From: Ignavibacteriaceae bacterium
GTDB lineage: Bacteria > Bacteroidota > Ignavibacteria > Ignavibacteriales > Ignavibacteriaceae
Assembly: GCA_022865965.1 (NCBI GenBank)
Contig: JALHTS010000058.1
Coordinates: 1 to 11,568 of the forward strand
Reading direction: 5' to 3'
Length of the DNA: 11,568 nucleotides
A program made the position numbers and the translations under genes. The notes under the pieces are model-generated. The model was given only the letters and a program-made list of their open reading frames with translations, was not told the DNA's origin and did no database searches. Below, one piece after another: positions 1-7,141 of this stretch; the first letter of the stretch is position 1, and every line of letters starts with the position of its first letter.

Positions 1-56
1 GCTCCAATTATTCCTTTTAACTTTCCCGTTTGGCGGGATTTCATTTCATTCAACAT
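1..56 (-). CDS. 5' end of an unidentified protein gene (cut by window edge)
   Basis: Only the first 18 codons are inside the window, reading MLNEMKSRQTGKLKGIIGA (the last residue is inferred from two bases). The ATG at 56-54 is chosen because a full AGGAG Shine-Dalgarno site lies 6 bases upstream at 67-63. An in-frame ATG at codon 5 has no such site. The gene lies 64 bases downstream of recO on the same strand and may be the last member of the pfkB-mtnA-recO transcript, although its own strong ribosome site suggests independent translation. The start is polar and basic, followed by a small hydrophobic run (GIIGA). This is too little to assign a family. The GIIGA run recalls the N-terminus of MTA/SAH nucleosidase, but the preceding basic segment does not fit well, so no function is claimed. 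Confidence 0.6.
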   Translation of the reverse strand, partial: MLNEMKSRQTGKLKGIIG

Positions 57-62
57 TTTATT

Positions 63-67
63 CTCCT
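63..67 (-). promoter_or_regulatory. Strong Shine-Dalgarno site of the truncated gene
   Basis: On the minus strand AGGAG lies 6 bases before the ATG at 56-54. The surrounding 12 bases, CTCAGGAGAATA (70-59), are identical to those in front of the PfkB-family kinase gene (2792-2781). Most other genes in this window lack a recognisable Shine-Dalgarno site, so this one decides the start. Confidence 0.7.
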
Positions 68-120
68 GAGTTTTTTCACATTTAAGGTTATCAAATAGTA
101 GCAGATTAGCCGATAGTCAC

Positions 121-867
121 CTACTTAAAATTGTTGAAAATATTTAATGACTGAATTCCGTTAAAACCCGGAATATGATGTTTTGTATATCTATCCAAAA
201 ATATATTAGCTTGTTTAAGTAAAACAAGCGAAATATTTTGAACTGAAATTTTGTTGTTTAGACAAAAAAAGTAATTCAAAAGTTCCGCAGAGGCAAAATT
301 CAATCCTGGATGCGATTCAAAACAATTAACACAGACAAAACCTGTATCGAAATTAAAACCACCACTATTTTTACCAATTTCTTTTTTACAAATGCCGCAT
401 TCAGATGTTTGAAGCGCATATCCCAGTTCAGATAAAAAGAAAAGATAAAATCTTCCGAATAAAATTGAAGGATGTTCATTATCGGAATCGATAAGTGATA
501 GAATTCTTACCAATCCCTTGAATAATTTTTTATTAACTTCATTTTCAACAGTTAGTTTTTTTATCAGTTCAATAATTGCTAATGAATATTGAGTTTTATC
601 AAGGTCTTCTTTAATTCTTGGGTAATGTGAAATTGTATCTATACTGGAAAGTAATTGTAAATCGCGAGTGTCTTTTTTATAAACGACAATCTGAACATGA
701 TTTAGCGGATCGGCAATCATTCCCATTTTTGATTTAGGATTTCTTCCCCCTTTTATTATCACAGATATCTTACCATACAATTCCGTGAAAACGGAAATTA
801 TCAAACTTGTATCGCCGTAATTGAGCTTACTCAAAACGACGGCTTCTGTCTTTATTATTTCGCTCAT
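121..867 (-). CDS. recO: DNA repair protein RecO
   Basis: RecO works with RecR (and RecF) to load RecA onto SSB-coated single-stranded DNA during gap repair and homologous recombination, and it anneals complementary strands; it acts in the cytoplasm. The 248-residue length is normal for the family. Residues 1-80 fit the N-terminal OB fold, with the typical opening (KTEAVVLSKLNYGDTSLI) and the conserved GGRNPKSK stretch near 40-47. The rest is the helical C-terminal domain with a CxxC...CxxC zinc-finger pattern at Cys157, Cys160, Cys179 and Cys182. That zinc site is present in many RecO proteins and lost in others. The ATG overlaps the mtnA stop codon (ATGA, 4 bases shared), so translation is probably coupled; no separate promoter or Shine-Dalgarno site is visible. 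Linkage to a kinase and mtnA has no obvious functional logic. Confidence 0.93.
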   Translation of the reverse strand: MSEIIKTEAVVLSKLNYGDTSLIISVFTELYGKISVIIKGGRNPKSKMGMIADPLNHVQIVVYKKDTRDLQLLSSIDTISHYPRIKEDLDKTQYSLAIIELIKKLTVENEVNKKLFKGLVRILSLIDSDNEHPSILFGRFYLFFLSELGYALQTSECGICKKEIGKNSGGFNFDTGFVCVNCFESHPGLNFASAELLNYFFCLNNKISVQNISLVLLKQANIFLDRYTKHHIPGFNGIQSLNIFNNFK

Positions 868-1874
868 CTTATAAAATTATATGGGAAAAGAAATAAATCT
901 TCTTCAGTTATAATTCCCGTAATCAGGTGAGATGGAGTAACATCAAATGCCGGTGTAAATGTTGAATAATGCTCAGGAGCAACTTTTATTCCTTTTACTT
1001 CAGTCAGTTCTTTTCCGCTTCTGTATTCAATTTGGATTTCAGAACCGTTCGCAATATTTCTGTCTATGGTTGTTGAAGGAGCTGCAATGTAAAAAGGAAT
1101 GTTATGATAATTACAAAGTATAGCTAAATTATATGTACCAATTTTATTTGCAGAATCGCCATTCAACGCTATCCTGTCAGCACCGGTAATAACAAGATCA
1201 ACTTTGCCCTGCTGCATTAATACTGCCGCAGAAGAATCTGTGTTTATTGAGAATGGAATTTCATTTTTATCAAGTTCAAAAGAAGTGAGTCTTAACCCTT
1301 GTAATAAAGGCCTTGTTTCATCAGCAAAGACGTGAGAAATTAAATTATTATCAAAAGCGTGCTTGATAATTGCAAATGCGGTTCCGAAACCGCCTGCCGC
1401 TAATGCACCCGTGTTACAATGAGTAAGCACATTAGATTTTTTTTGGAATATTCTTAATCCGTTATGTGCAATTCTATCTGAGTATTCATCTTCTTGTTTA
1501 TGAATTAACTTTGCTTCTGCTAGTAAAATTTCAAAGGAATTATTTAGATCCTGAATTAGTTCAAATTTACTTTTTATTCTTTCGAGTGCATAAAAAAGAT
1601 TTACAGCAGTCGGACGAGTTGATACTAATCTTTTATAAGCCTGTTCAAAATCATTTTTAAAATCTTGGGAGTTTTTCAATGATAAAGCAAGTGCATAGGC
1701 TGCTGCAATGCCAATAAGTGGAGCGCCACGCAATTCAAGACGTTCAATGCCTTCGGCAATCCTTACATAACTATCAGTTGAAATATAATTTTCCTGAAGA
1801 GGAAGGACTGTTTGATCGATATAAATCAGTTTGCCTGATTCAAATTTCAGATTGTAGTAACTGTTAGCTTTCAT
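864..1874 (-). CDS. mtnA: S-methyl-5-thioribose-1-phosphate isomerase (MtnA)
   Basis: MtnA converts 5-methylthioribose-1-phosphate to 5-methylthioribulose-1-phosphate in methionine salvage from methylthioadenosine (cytoplasm, eIF2B-like fold). Family signatures are clear: RGAPLIGIAAAY at 49-60, HCNTGALAAGGFGTA with the catalytic Cys at 153, ADETRPLLQGLRLT near 184-197, ITGADRI with the catalytic Asp at 233, then NKIGTYNLA and, near the C-terminus, PAFDVTPSHLITGIITE. The length of 336 residues is usual. The start is ATG at 1874-1872; an in-frame TTG directly before it (1877-1875) could add one residue but is less likely. The start lies 11 bases inside the upstream kinase gene and the stop overlaps recO by 4 bases, so all three genes are one operon. 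The same fold is used by 5-deoxyribose-1-phosphate and ribose-1,5-bisphosphate isomerases, so a related substrate cannot be excluded. No other methionine-salvage gene is visible here. Confidence 0.92.
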   Translation of the reverse strand: MKANSYYNLKFESGKLIYIDQTVLPLQENYISTDSYVRIAEGIERLELRGAPLIGIAAAYALALSLKNSQDFKNDFEQAYKRLVSTRPTAVNLFYALERIKSKFELIQDLNNSFEILLAEAKLIHKQEDEYSDRIAHNGLRIFQKKSNVLTHCNTGALAAGGFGTAFAIIKHAFDNNLISHVFADETRPLLQGLRLTSFELDKNEIPFSINTDSSAAVLMQQGKVDLVITGADRIALNGDSANKIGTYNLAILCNYHNIPFYIAAPSTTIDRNIANGSEIQIEYRSGKELTEVKGIKVAPEHYSTFTPAFDVTPSHLITGIITEEDLFLFPYNFIR

Positions 1875-2778
1875 CAAATCTGGATAAATTCATGAATTCT
1901 CTGAACCTGTCCTTTATTCTGAATAAGGAAAGTTCTTCTAAACCTTTTGTACTGAATCTTTCTACGCAGAAGGAAGCCATAGTACTTCCATAAATAACTG
2001 CTGCCTTAAGACAATTGGGAGATAAATCTCTGTTACTATAAAGATGACCAATAAATCCTCCTGCAAAAGAATCACCTGCACCGGTTGGATCGTTAATCAT
2101 TTCCATAGGATATGCAGGCGCAGAGAAAATTATATCTTCTGTAAATAACAAGGCGCCATGTTCACCTTTTTTAATTATCAGAATTTCAGGTCCAAAATCC
2201 CGAATCTTTCTTGATGCTTTAATTAGATTTGGTTCGTGTGCAAGCAAACGTGCTTCGGAATCGTTAATTATAAGGACAGAAACTCTGGGAAGAAGTTCCA
2301 TCAATTCTTTTTTCTTTCCTTCAATCCAGTAATTCATAGTGTCACAAACTACAAATTGCGGATCATCCATCTGATCCAAAACTTTACTCTGAAGAACAGG
2401 ATCAATATTTCCGAGACAAATGTATTTTGATTTTCGTGCGCTCTCCGGAATGATCGGATCAAATTTTTCAAATACATTAAGATCTGTTGAAAGAGTATCC
2501 CGGACGTTAAGATCATAGTGATATTTGCCTGCCCAACGAAAAGTTTTTCCGCCTTCAACAATCTTTAATCCCTCAAGATCAATATTGTGTTCTTCAAGCA
2601 TCTTTATATAATTCTTGGGGAAATCACTTCCTACAATTCCAACTAAATTAACTGGTCCGGTAAAATAGCTTGCTGCAAGCGAAATGTAAGTGGCTGATCC
2701 TCCAAGTGCATCTTCGACTTTATCAAATGGTGTTGATACTGTATCCAATGCCAAAGATCCTACGACTAAGAGACCCAA
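1864..2778 (-). CDS. PfkB-family (ribokinase-like) sugar or nucleoside kinase
   Basis: This 304-residue cytoplasmic kinase is expected to transfer phosphate from ATP to a sugar, sugar phosphate or nucleoside. The N-terminal PfkB Gly-Gly motif is at 26-27 (ALGGSATYISLAASYF). The C-terminal signature DPTGAGDSFAGGF spans 230-242, with the anion hole GAGD and the catalytic base Asp236. ATP-site elements NDSEA (172-176) and IIKKGEHGALLF (201-212) are in the usual places. The start is a TTG at 2778-2776 with AGGAG six bases upstream; there is no ATG near the N-terminus. It is the first gene of the operon with mtnA (11-base overlap) and recO. The substrate is not assigned. The link to mtnA suggests a ribose-1-phosphate, methylthioribose or deoxyribose-type substrate, by analogy with archaeal pathways pairing a PfkB kinase with an MtnA-like isomerase; that is inference. 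Confidence 0.88.
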   Translation of the reverse strand: MGLLVVGSLALDTVSTPFDKVEDALGGSATYISLAASYFTGPVNLVGIVGSDFPKNYIKMLEEHNIDLEGLKIVEGGKTFRWAGKYHYDLNVRDTLSTDLNVFEKFDPIIPESARKSKYICLGNIDPVLQSKVLDQMDDPQFVVCDTMNYWIEGKKKELMELLPRVSVLIINDSEARLLAHEPNLIKASRKIRDFGPEILIIKKGEHGALLFTEDIIFSAPAYPMEMINDPTGAGDSFAGGFIGHLYSNRDLSPNCLKAAVIYGSTMASFCVERFSTKGLEELSLFRIKDRFREFMNLSRFDES

Positions 2779-2784
2779 AATATT

Positions 2785-2789
2785 CTCCT
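2785..2789 (-). promoter_or_regulatory. Shine-Dalgarno site fixing the TTG start of the PfkB-family kinase
   Basis: AGGAG on the minus strand sits 6 bases before the TTG at 2778-2776, the same spacing as in front of the truncated gene at 56. It supports a TTG start rather than a missing upstream ATG. Confidence 0.65.
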
Positions 2790-2815
2790 GAGATTTGTTT
2801 GTTTAATGACTGGTG

Positions 2816-2846
2816 CAAAAATAGATATTTATTTGATATAAGCACA
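2816..2846 (-). promoter_or_regulatory. Candidate Bacteroidota-type promoter of the pfkB-mtnA-recO operon
   Basis: On the minus strand a -7 element TATTTTTG (2823-2816) matches TAnnTTTG exactly. Nineteen bases upstream is TGTG (2846-2843), three of four bases of the TTTG -33 element. This would start transcription about 30 bases before the TTG start codon. It was found by eye in AT-rich DNA, so chance matches are possible. Confidence 0.45.
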
Positions 2847-2874
2847 ATAAATTTGTAGGGAACGAACTCTTTAC

Positions 2875-3336
2875 CTACATATTTATTTCCAATAAATTCA
2901 AAAAAATATTTTTGTTGAAAAAATAATCGACAATAACATCAACAGATTTTTTTTGACCAACCCAGGCCAAATGCTGTTTAGCTTCTTCTGATGATAACCA
3001 TTTATATTCTACATGTTCATTGCTAAGATTAATTTCACTATTATAATTTACTTTTGTTGCAAAAACCGGAACAGACGTTATGCTGTCATTCTCTGCTGTA
3101 TAAAATGAATTGACATTTGGAACAACCCACAAATTTAACGGAGTTAATCCTGTTTCTTCTTTAATTTCCCTTAAAGCACACTCGAAGGCTTTTTCATTTG
3201 GTTTGATTTTACCTGAAATCATTTGCCATAAATTTGGATAATACTGAGTTGGTGATCTCTTTAGAAGAAGAAATTCTATCTGTCCATTCATTTCTCGAAA
3301 AATGTGTGCTTCGATTAGGTTTGAGATTATGTTCAT
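2875..3336 (-). CDS. Nudix hydrolase, NudB-like
   Basis: A cytoplasmic Nudix enzyme of 153 residues that hydrolyses a nucleoside-diphosphate-linked substrate with Mg2+. The complete Nudix box Gx5Ex7REUxEExGU runs from Gly42 to Leu64, with REIKEETGL as its second half. The opening (FLLLKRSP, then YPNLWQMISGKI) and the C-terminal EHVEYKWLSSEEAKQHLAW resemble the dihydroneopterin-triphosphate pyrophosphatase (NudB) group of folate synthesis. Nudix substrates cannot be read safely from sequence, so this stays a class call. The ATG at 3336-3334 has no Shine-Dalgarno site. The gene lies 96 bases upstream of the pfkB operon and 159 bases downstream of the outer-membrane protein gene, probably as its own unit. 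A weak inverted repeat (TGTAGG at 2854-2859, CCTACA at 2874-2879) overlaps its stop codon. Confidence 0.85.
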   Translation of the reverse strand: MNIISNLIEAHIFREMNGQIEFLLLKRSPTQYYPNLWQMISGKIKPNEKAFECALREIKEETGLTPLNLWVVPNVNSFYTAENDSITSVPVFATKVNYNSEINLSNEHVEYKWLSSEEAKQHLAWVGQKKSVDVIVDYFFNKNIFLNLLEINM

Positions 3337-3367
3337 AATTGTAATTATTATTTATTGTGTATTGTTG

Positions 3368-3382
3368 AACTCCTGCGGAGTT
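3368..3382. repeat. Short perfect hairpin AACTCC-TGC-GGAGTT
   Basis: A perfect 6-base-pair stem (3368-3373 with 3377-3382) closes a 3-base loop, 32 bases upstream of the Nudix ATG. It would fall in the 5' leader if a weak promoter match on the minus strand (TTTT at 3418-3415, 19 bases, TACAATTG at 3395-3388) is real. No T-run follows on either strand, so it does not look like a terminator. It may be a transcript-stabilising stem or a member of a dispersed palindrome family. Confidence 0.4.
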
Positions 3383-3421
3383 AGTTACAATTGTAAATAT
3401 TTGTAATTTCATCTAAAATAA

Positions 3422-3477
3422 TGAATATCGAACAAGGAATAATGAAGTCAAAATAAATCTTCGTCATTCGATATTCA
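3422..3477 (-). terminator. Long inverted repeat after the outer-membrane protein gene, terminator or dispersed palindrome
   Basis: The 11-base arms TGAATATCGAA (3422-3432) and TTCGATATTCA (3467-3477) are perfect complements around a 34-base loop. The loop contains a smaller stem (GAAG 3444-3447 with CTTC 3459-3462). The element lies 18 bases past the stop codon of the outer-membrane protein gene. In that gene's direction the stem is followed by a T-rich stretch (TTATTTTAG), so it could end that transcript. A related sequence occurs at 7112-7135, which favours a dispersed repeat that may double as terminator. Confidence 0.5.
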
Positions 3478-3495
3478 AACAAATTTATTCCTAAT

Positions 3496-6400
3496 TTAAA
3501 AATACGCTCTTGCTTCAGCTCTTGCAGTATGCACTACTCTTCCTGCTCCTTGAAGCCTGCCGTCATAGCTTAGAGTTGTTTGAAGATTTGCTGATAACCT
3601 ATAATCAAAATTAACTCTCCAATAATAATTCTTTCCAATTTGATTTCCACCTGTGAGTTCAAATGGAATAAGATTCTGTGTTGTATTGGCAATCAATTCA
3701 TTACGTTCAAGCTCAATTCGTAATCTTCCTGTGCCAAGGAATGATAAGTTAAACCTTAGCATTTGAGAATTCAAATCTATAACCGTTGGACTTATCGGAA
3801 AAGTATCCTCGCTTCTACCGACTTTTATTCTGAATCCAACTTCAATGCTTCTAACAGGTCTGTACGAAAAATCAGATGTAATATTATTATTAGTAACCTT
3901 TCTTCTTCTGTTCGAGCTTTCATTTGCACTCACGTTATCAGATTCATTAATAATATCTGTTTGATTGCTTATTTCTTTTATCAATTTAAATTTTATTCTT
4001 AAGCTTCTTTCGCGATTGTATCCTTTTTCATAGCCGTCGTAAAATTCATTTAGGCTGTTGCGTTGCGCAAACCTGAATCGGAAAGACAGATCCTGATCAT
4101 TTTCAAACAAGAAAAAATCCTGTTGTAAATAGTTCGATCCGCGAATTGTAGTGGATTCATTCAAAAAGTAATTGAAGTTAAGTAAATAAATTTTTGCATA
4201 ATCAGTTTCTCTGCTGTTCTCTTCAACTCTCCAAAAAGTTTCCGTAGATACAGGACTAAGGATTTTTCCTGCAAAAGTATTCTTTTCAAAAAGATTGGCA
4301 AAATTAATTTTCCACCTTGTACTTACTTTCAAATCAATTACAGGAAATAACTCATCAGTTGGAATTGTAACCTGAATAAAATCACCATCATAAATTGTGG
4401 GTTCAAATTCATTCTCATCTGCAATGCCATTATTGTTAAGATCACCAAGATATTTGAAATTACCTGTTCCCTGTTCAACTCTTACAAAAACTTTTTGAAG
4501 CTTTGCCGATCGTTGTGTTGATACTTCATAAAACAAATCACCATTCAAAATTCTTTCCCACAATCTGAACTTTGATTGCGATCTGACTAAAATTGTTTCA
4601 CTGTTAAGAAATCCTTTTTCTTTGAAAGTATCAGAATACTTTTTATTTCTGAATGTAAAGTTAAGTGATGTATTCACTTCCTTAATTCCGGAATATGAAG
4701 CTTCATAAGAGTGAGTGTTTGCAACCGATTCATTCAACATAACGCCGTCAACTGGAAGATATTCATCACGAATGGAGTACTTTGCAACGAAGTTAAAACC
4801 GTTTACATCAACAAGCTGGATTGAAGGAATGTATTCAAAATATTTCAAACTCCCTGAAATCAACGAGTCTGTTTCTCTGCGTTTATCTGTTTTATCTTCA
4901 GCAAGAAATTCAAAAGAGGGTTTGAAAATAGAAATCACGTAATAAGCATTTGTTCTGTGTCTATACCAACTGCTTGACAATAAAACATTTTTTGATTTTA
5001 CATAATCAAGATTATAATTCAATCCAAAGGATTTATTATCGGAAAAAGTAAGAATGTTGTTAAATCTGTCGGACGAGAAGTTTTCTCCTTTTTTGAGAAA
5101 GCCTGCTGTGCTATTAAGTTTTAAATTGTCATTTGGAATTAATGTTAATCCGATTTCTCTCAGAAGTTCATCTTCGCTTTCCTGAGATTGAATTGTGTTA
5201 TAATTTCTGTTGAATTCAACTTCATTAAATCTGCCGGCTGAAGTGAATTTATCCTGAATGAATCTATCACGAAAATTCAATCCTGCTTTACCTAAGTTTA
5301 GTGATCCTATCTTAACTTCTGTAGGATCAAGTTTAAGTGAAATATTTCTTGAATAACCATAGTTATCATTATCATCCAAACTTGAGAATCTGTTTTTATC
5401 CCATAAGCTTCCAGCGTACTCAAGACTAATTGTTAAATCTTTGAAAGGATTTATGTCAACAACAAAATTTCCTATTTGTTTTAACTGCGGTGCTGGTAAA
5501 TAAATGATTGGCAAATAACCACCCCGACCAATTCCAATGAATTTATAATTACCAAGACTTTCACGTATATAATCACCTGTACCTTCACCAACATAACTGA
5601 AACTAACATTATAAATTGAATTAGGTTCACCCGGAGCATAAACGTAGTATGCATAAGGATTATCATTTATAACTGTATCAACTTTTGCGTAAACACCTTT
5701 TAGAATTCCAAGTGAATCCGGCTCCGCTAATGTTACACCGGATTTGGCAGCTTTATTTCGATCATCTCCAGCGAGCGAAAGTATTTCTTTATCCTGATCT
5801 GATAAAGTAATATCAATTGGTGCATCCTGATCGTCACCTTCACGCAAATACTGAAACTTTATATCAAGTTTATCATTAAAAAATTTTCCACCTGTTCCTG
5901 CACCGAGAAAATTTCGGGAATATCTTCTGTCTGTATATTCAAAATCTATATTTATTCTTGAAGCTGAAGTGATAAGTCGGTTTGGAGTAAATATAATTGT
6001 TGCATCAGAGTATTCGATAACATAATCATTATTCTCGCCTCGTTTCATTTCAATGCCGTCAAGAAAAACTTTTTCTGTACCTGCAATAATTGTAATATTT
6101 CTTTCATTATTTGTTCCACTTAAACGGTATGGTCCCTGAACACCATCAATTCCGTTAAATGAATTTGAATTGAATTTTCCGCGTGAACTTGCAATTGCAA
6201 TGTAACCGGAATAATCAGATACAAAAAATTCACCCATCAGTCCTTGCAGTTTTCTATCAATAACACCAAACTCACCGAATCTTTTTCTAAGTTGATAATC
6301 CCCAAAAGTACCTACTGCATTCGGATGCTTTACCTGAATAAAAACTTTATCAAGTTCTTCCAATCTTTCAGTATTTCCTTCAGGTTGGATAGGTGTATTT

Positions 6401-6969
6401 TCATCAGTCAGTGCGGCAACAATTTCAATATCATCTGAAAGTCTTCCTGACAACTGCAAACGTAATCCACTATTCAGCGAAAAATCTTTCGTAGTTCCCA
6501 CAGTAAAACCACGAACAATAGTTCCGCTCTTCTGAATTCCAGAACCAAATATTGATTCAGAAGTAAACCCTCCTCTTTCAGATTGAAGTATCCTGACGGT
6601 ATCACCAAATTGTTCATTGTATTTAACTACAAGACTTCTTCGTTTATATTCTTTTTTAAGTCCGAGTCTTATGGTTTGATAAGTAACAATTAAAGTATCA
6701 AAAATAGAGTAAGGTAAAGATTCAGATAATTGAAAAGATGCAGTAGAATAGGAAATTAAATAATCTTCTTTTCTCAGAATGTTTCCGCGAAGTACTATGC
6801 TTTCTGAATTAGGAACTATGTTTACAGCAAAAAGGAAATATTTATTTTCAAAGTTTATTGTGAGTGTGTCGGAAACAACTGTTGTGTTATAGTTTTGCTG
6901 AGCAAACATCGTATTTAGTACGAAGAAGCAAAATATATTCGTTAAAAGATAAACTGTTCGAAATTTCAA
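3496..6969 (-). CDS. Large secreted beta-barrel outer-membrane protein, function unknown
   Basis: A 1157-residue protein with a Sec signal peptide (about 1-24, MKFRTVYLLT then a hydrophobic core, cleavage likely after MFA) and no transmembrane helices elsewhere. Residues 26-130 look like a periplasmic or surface beta domain. A conserved-looking block follows at 147-222 (KSGTIVRGFTVGTTKDFSLN, then DENTPIQPEGN). The remainder is rich in alternating, aromatic-ended strands typical of a large beta-barrel, ending in AEARAYF with the terminal Phe expected of BAM substrates. A calcium-loop-like segment DLNNNGIADENE sits at 843-854. The start is a TTG at 6969-6967; no in-frame ATG or GTG lies between it and an upstream stop at 7020-7018, and the next Met is at the signal-peptide end. 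No Shine-Dalgarno site is visible. I recognise the general look of Bacteroidota/Ignavibacteria outer-membrane proteins but no named family; it is much shorter than SprA. It appears to be transcribed alone. Confidence 0.85.
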   Translation of the reverse strand: MKFRTVYLLTNIFCFFVLNTMFAQQNYNTTVVSDTLTINFENKYFLFAVNIVPNSESIVLRGNILRKEDYLISYSTASFQLSESLPYSIFDTLIVTYQTIRLGLKKEYKRRSLVVKYNEQFGDTVRILQSERGGFTSESIFGSGIQKSGTIVRGFTVGTTKDFSLNSGLRLQLSGRLSDDIEIVAALTDENTPIQPEGNTERLEELDKVFIQVKHPNAVGTFGDYQLRKRFGEFGVIDRKLQGLMGEFFVSDYSGYIAIASSRGKFNSNSFNGIDGVQGPYRLSGTNNERNITIIAGTEKVFLDGIEMKRGENNDYVIEYSDATIIFTPNRLITSASRINIDFEYTDRRYSRNFLGAGTGGKFFNDKLDIKFQYLREGDDQDAPIDITLSDQDKEILSLAGDDRNKAAKSGVTLAEPDSLGILKGVYAKVDTVINDNPYAYYVYAPGEPNSIYNVSFSYVGEGTGDYIRESLGNYKFIGIGRGGYLPIIYLPAPQLKQIGNFVVDINPFKDLTISLEYAGSLWDKNRFSSLDDNDNYGYSRNISLKLDPTEVKIGSLNLGKAGLNFRDRFIQDKFTSAGRFNEVEFNRNYNTIQSQESEDELLREIGLTLIPNDNLKLNSTAGFLKKGENFSSDRFNNILTFSDNKSFGLNYNLDYVKSKNVLLSSSWYRHRTNAYYVISIFKPSFEFLAEDKTDKRRETDSLISGSLKYFEYIPSIQLVDVNGFNFVAKYSIRDEYLPVDGVMLNESVANTHSYEASYSGIKEVNTSLNFTFRNKKYSDTFKEKGFLNSETILVRSQSKFRLWERILNGDLFYEVSTQRSAKLQKVFVRVEQGTGNFKYLGDLNNNGIADENEFEPTIYDGDFIQVTIPTDELFPVIDLKVSTRWKINFANLFEKNTFAGKILSPVSTETFWRVEENSRETDYAKIYLLNFNYFLNESTTIRGSNYLQQDFFLFENDQDLSFRFRFAQRNSLNEFYDGYEKGYNRERSLRIKFKLIKEISNQTDIINESDNVSANESSNRRRKVTNNNITSDFSYRPVRSIEVGFRIKVGRSEDTFPISPTVIDLNSQMLRFNLSFLGTGRLRIELERNELIANTTQNLIPFELTGGNQIGKNYYWRVNFDYRLSANLQTTLSYDGRLQGAGRVVHTARAEARAYF

Positions 6970-6993
6970 AAGCGGATTCGGATTTATTTGTGC

Positions 6994-7024
6994 GAAATCT
7001 AAGTGAAGTGAAACGTTTTATCAA
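6994..7024 (-). promoter_or_regulatory. Candidate promoter of the outer-membrane protein gene
   Basis: On the minus strand TTGATA (7024-7019) and TAGATT (7001-6996) are separated by 17 bases, a good sigma70-like arrangement. The -10 region extends to TAGATTTC, which also fits the Bacteroidota -7 element TAnnTTTG at seven of eight bases. Transcription would start about 20 bases before the TTG start codon. No other convincing site lies in the 175 bases upstream of the gene. Confidence 0.45.
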
Positions 7025-7111
7025 GTCCCTATAAAATAAATGAATAAATATTATGCGCTATTATTAGCCTAAATGATTTTAGATAGTCAGAGTCAGGAAA
7101 AATGGAGAATA

Positions 7112-7135
7112 GTGAATTTCGAATAAGGAATATCG
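7112..7135. repeat. Second, diverged copy of the 3421-3444 intergenic repeat
   Basis: By direct alignment 19 of 24 bases match 3421-3444; the shared core is TGAAT, TCGAA and AAGGAATA. This copy lacks the complementary distal arm found at 3467-3477. It ends 7 bases from the stop codon of the AbgT-like remnant, so it marks that gene's broken end. Confidence 0.5.
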
Positions 7136-7141
7136 TCCAAA

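Noticed and set aside
1..56. Truncated first gene as MTA/SAH nucleosidase because of GIIGA and nearby mtnA
   Set aside because: Only 18 codons are visible and the basic leader does not match that family's usual start; the resemblance is five residues.
2854..2879. Inverted repeat TGTAGG...CCTACA as terminator of the Nudix gene
   Set aside because: The stem is only 6 base pairs with a 14-base loop, overlaps the stop codon and lacks a clear T-run; too weak to annotate.
3209..3412. Minus-strand 67-codon open frame overlapping the Nudix gene start
   Set aside because: It runs out of frame over the Nudix box region and across the intergenic hairpin; no ribosome site and no recognisable protein.
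3496..6969. Barrel protein as gliding-motility SprA
   Set aside because: It is less than half the usual SprA length and I could not identify SprA-specific regions; kept as an uncharacterised outer-membrane protein.
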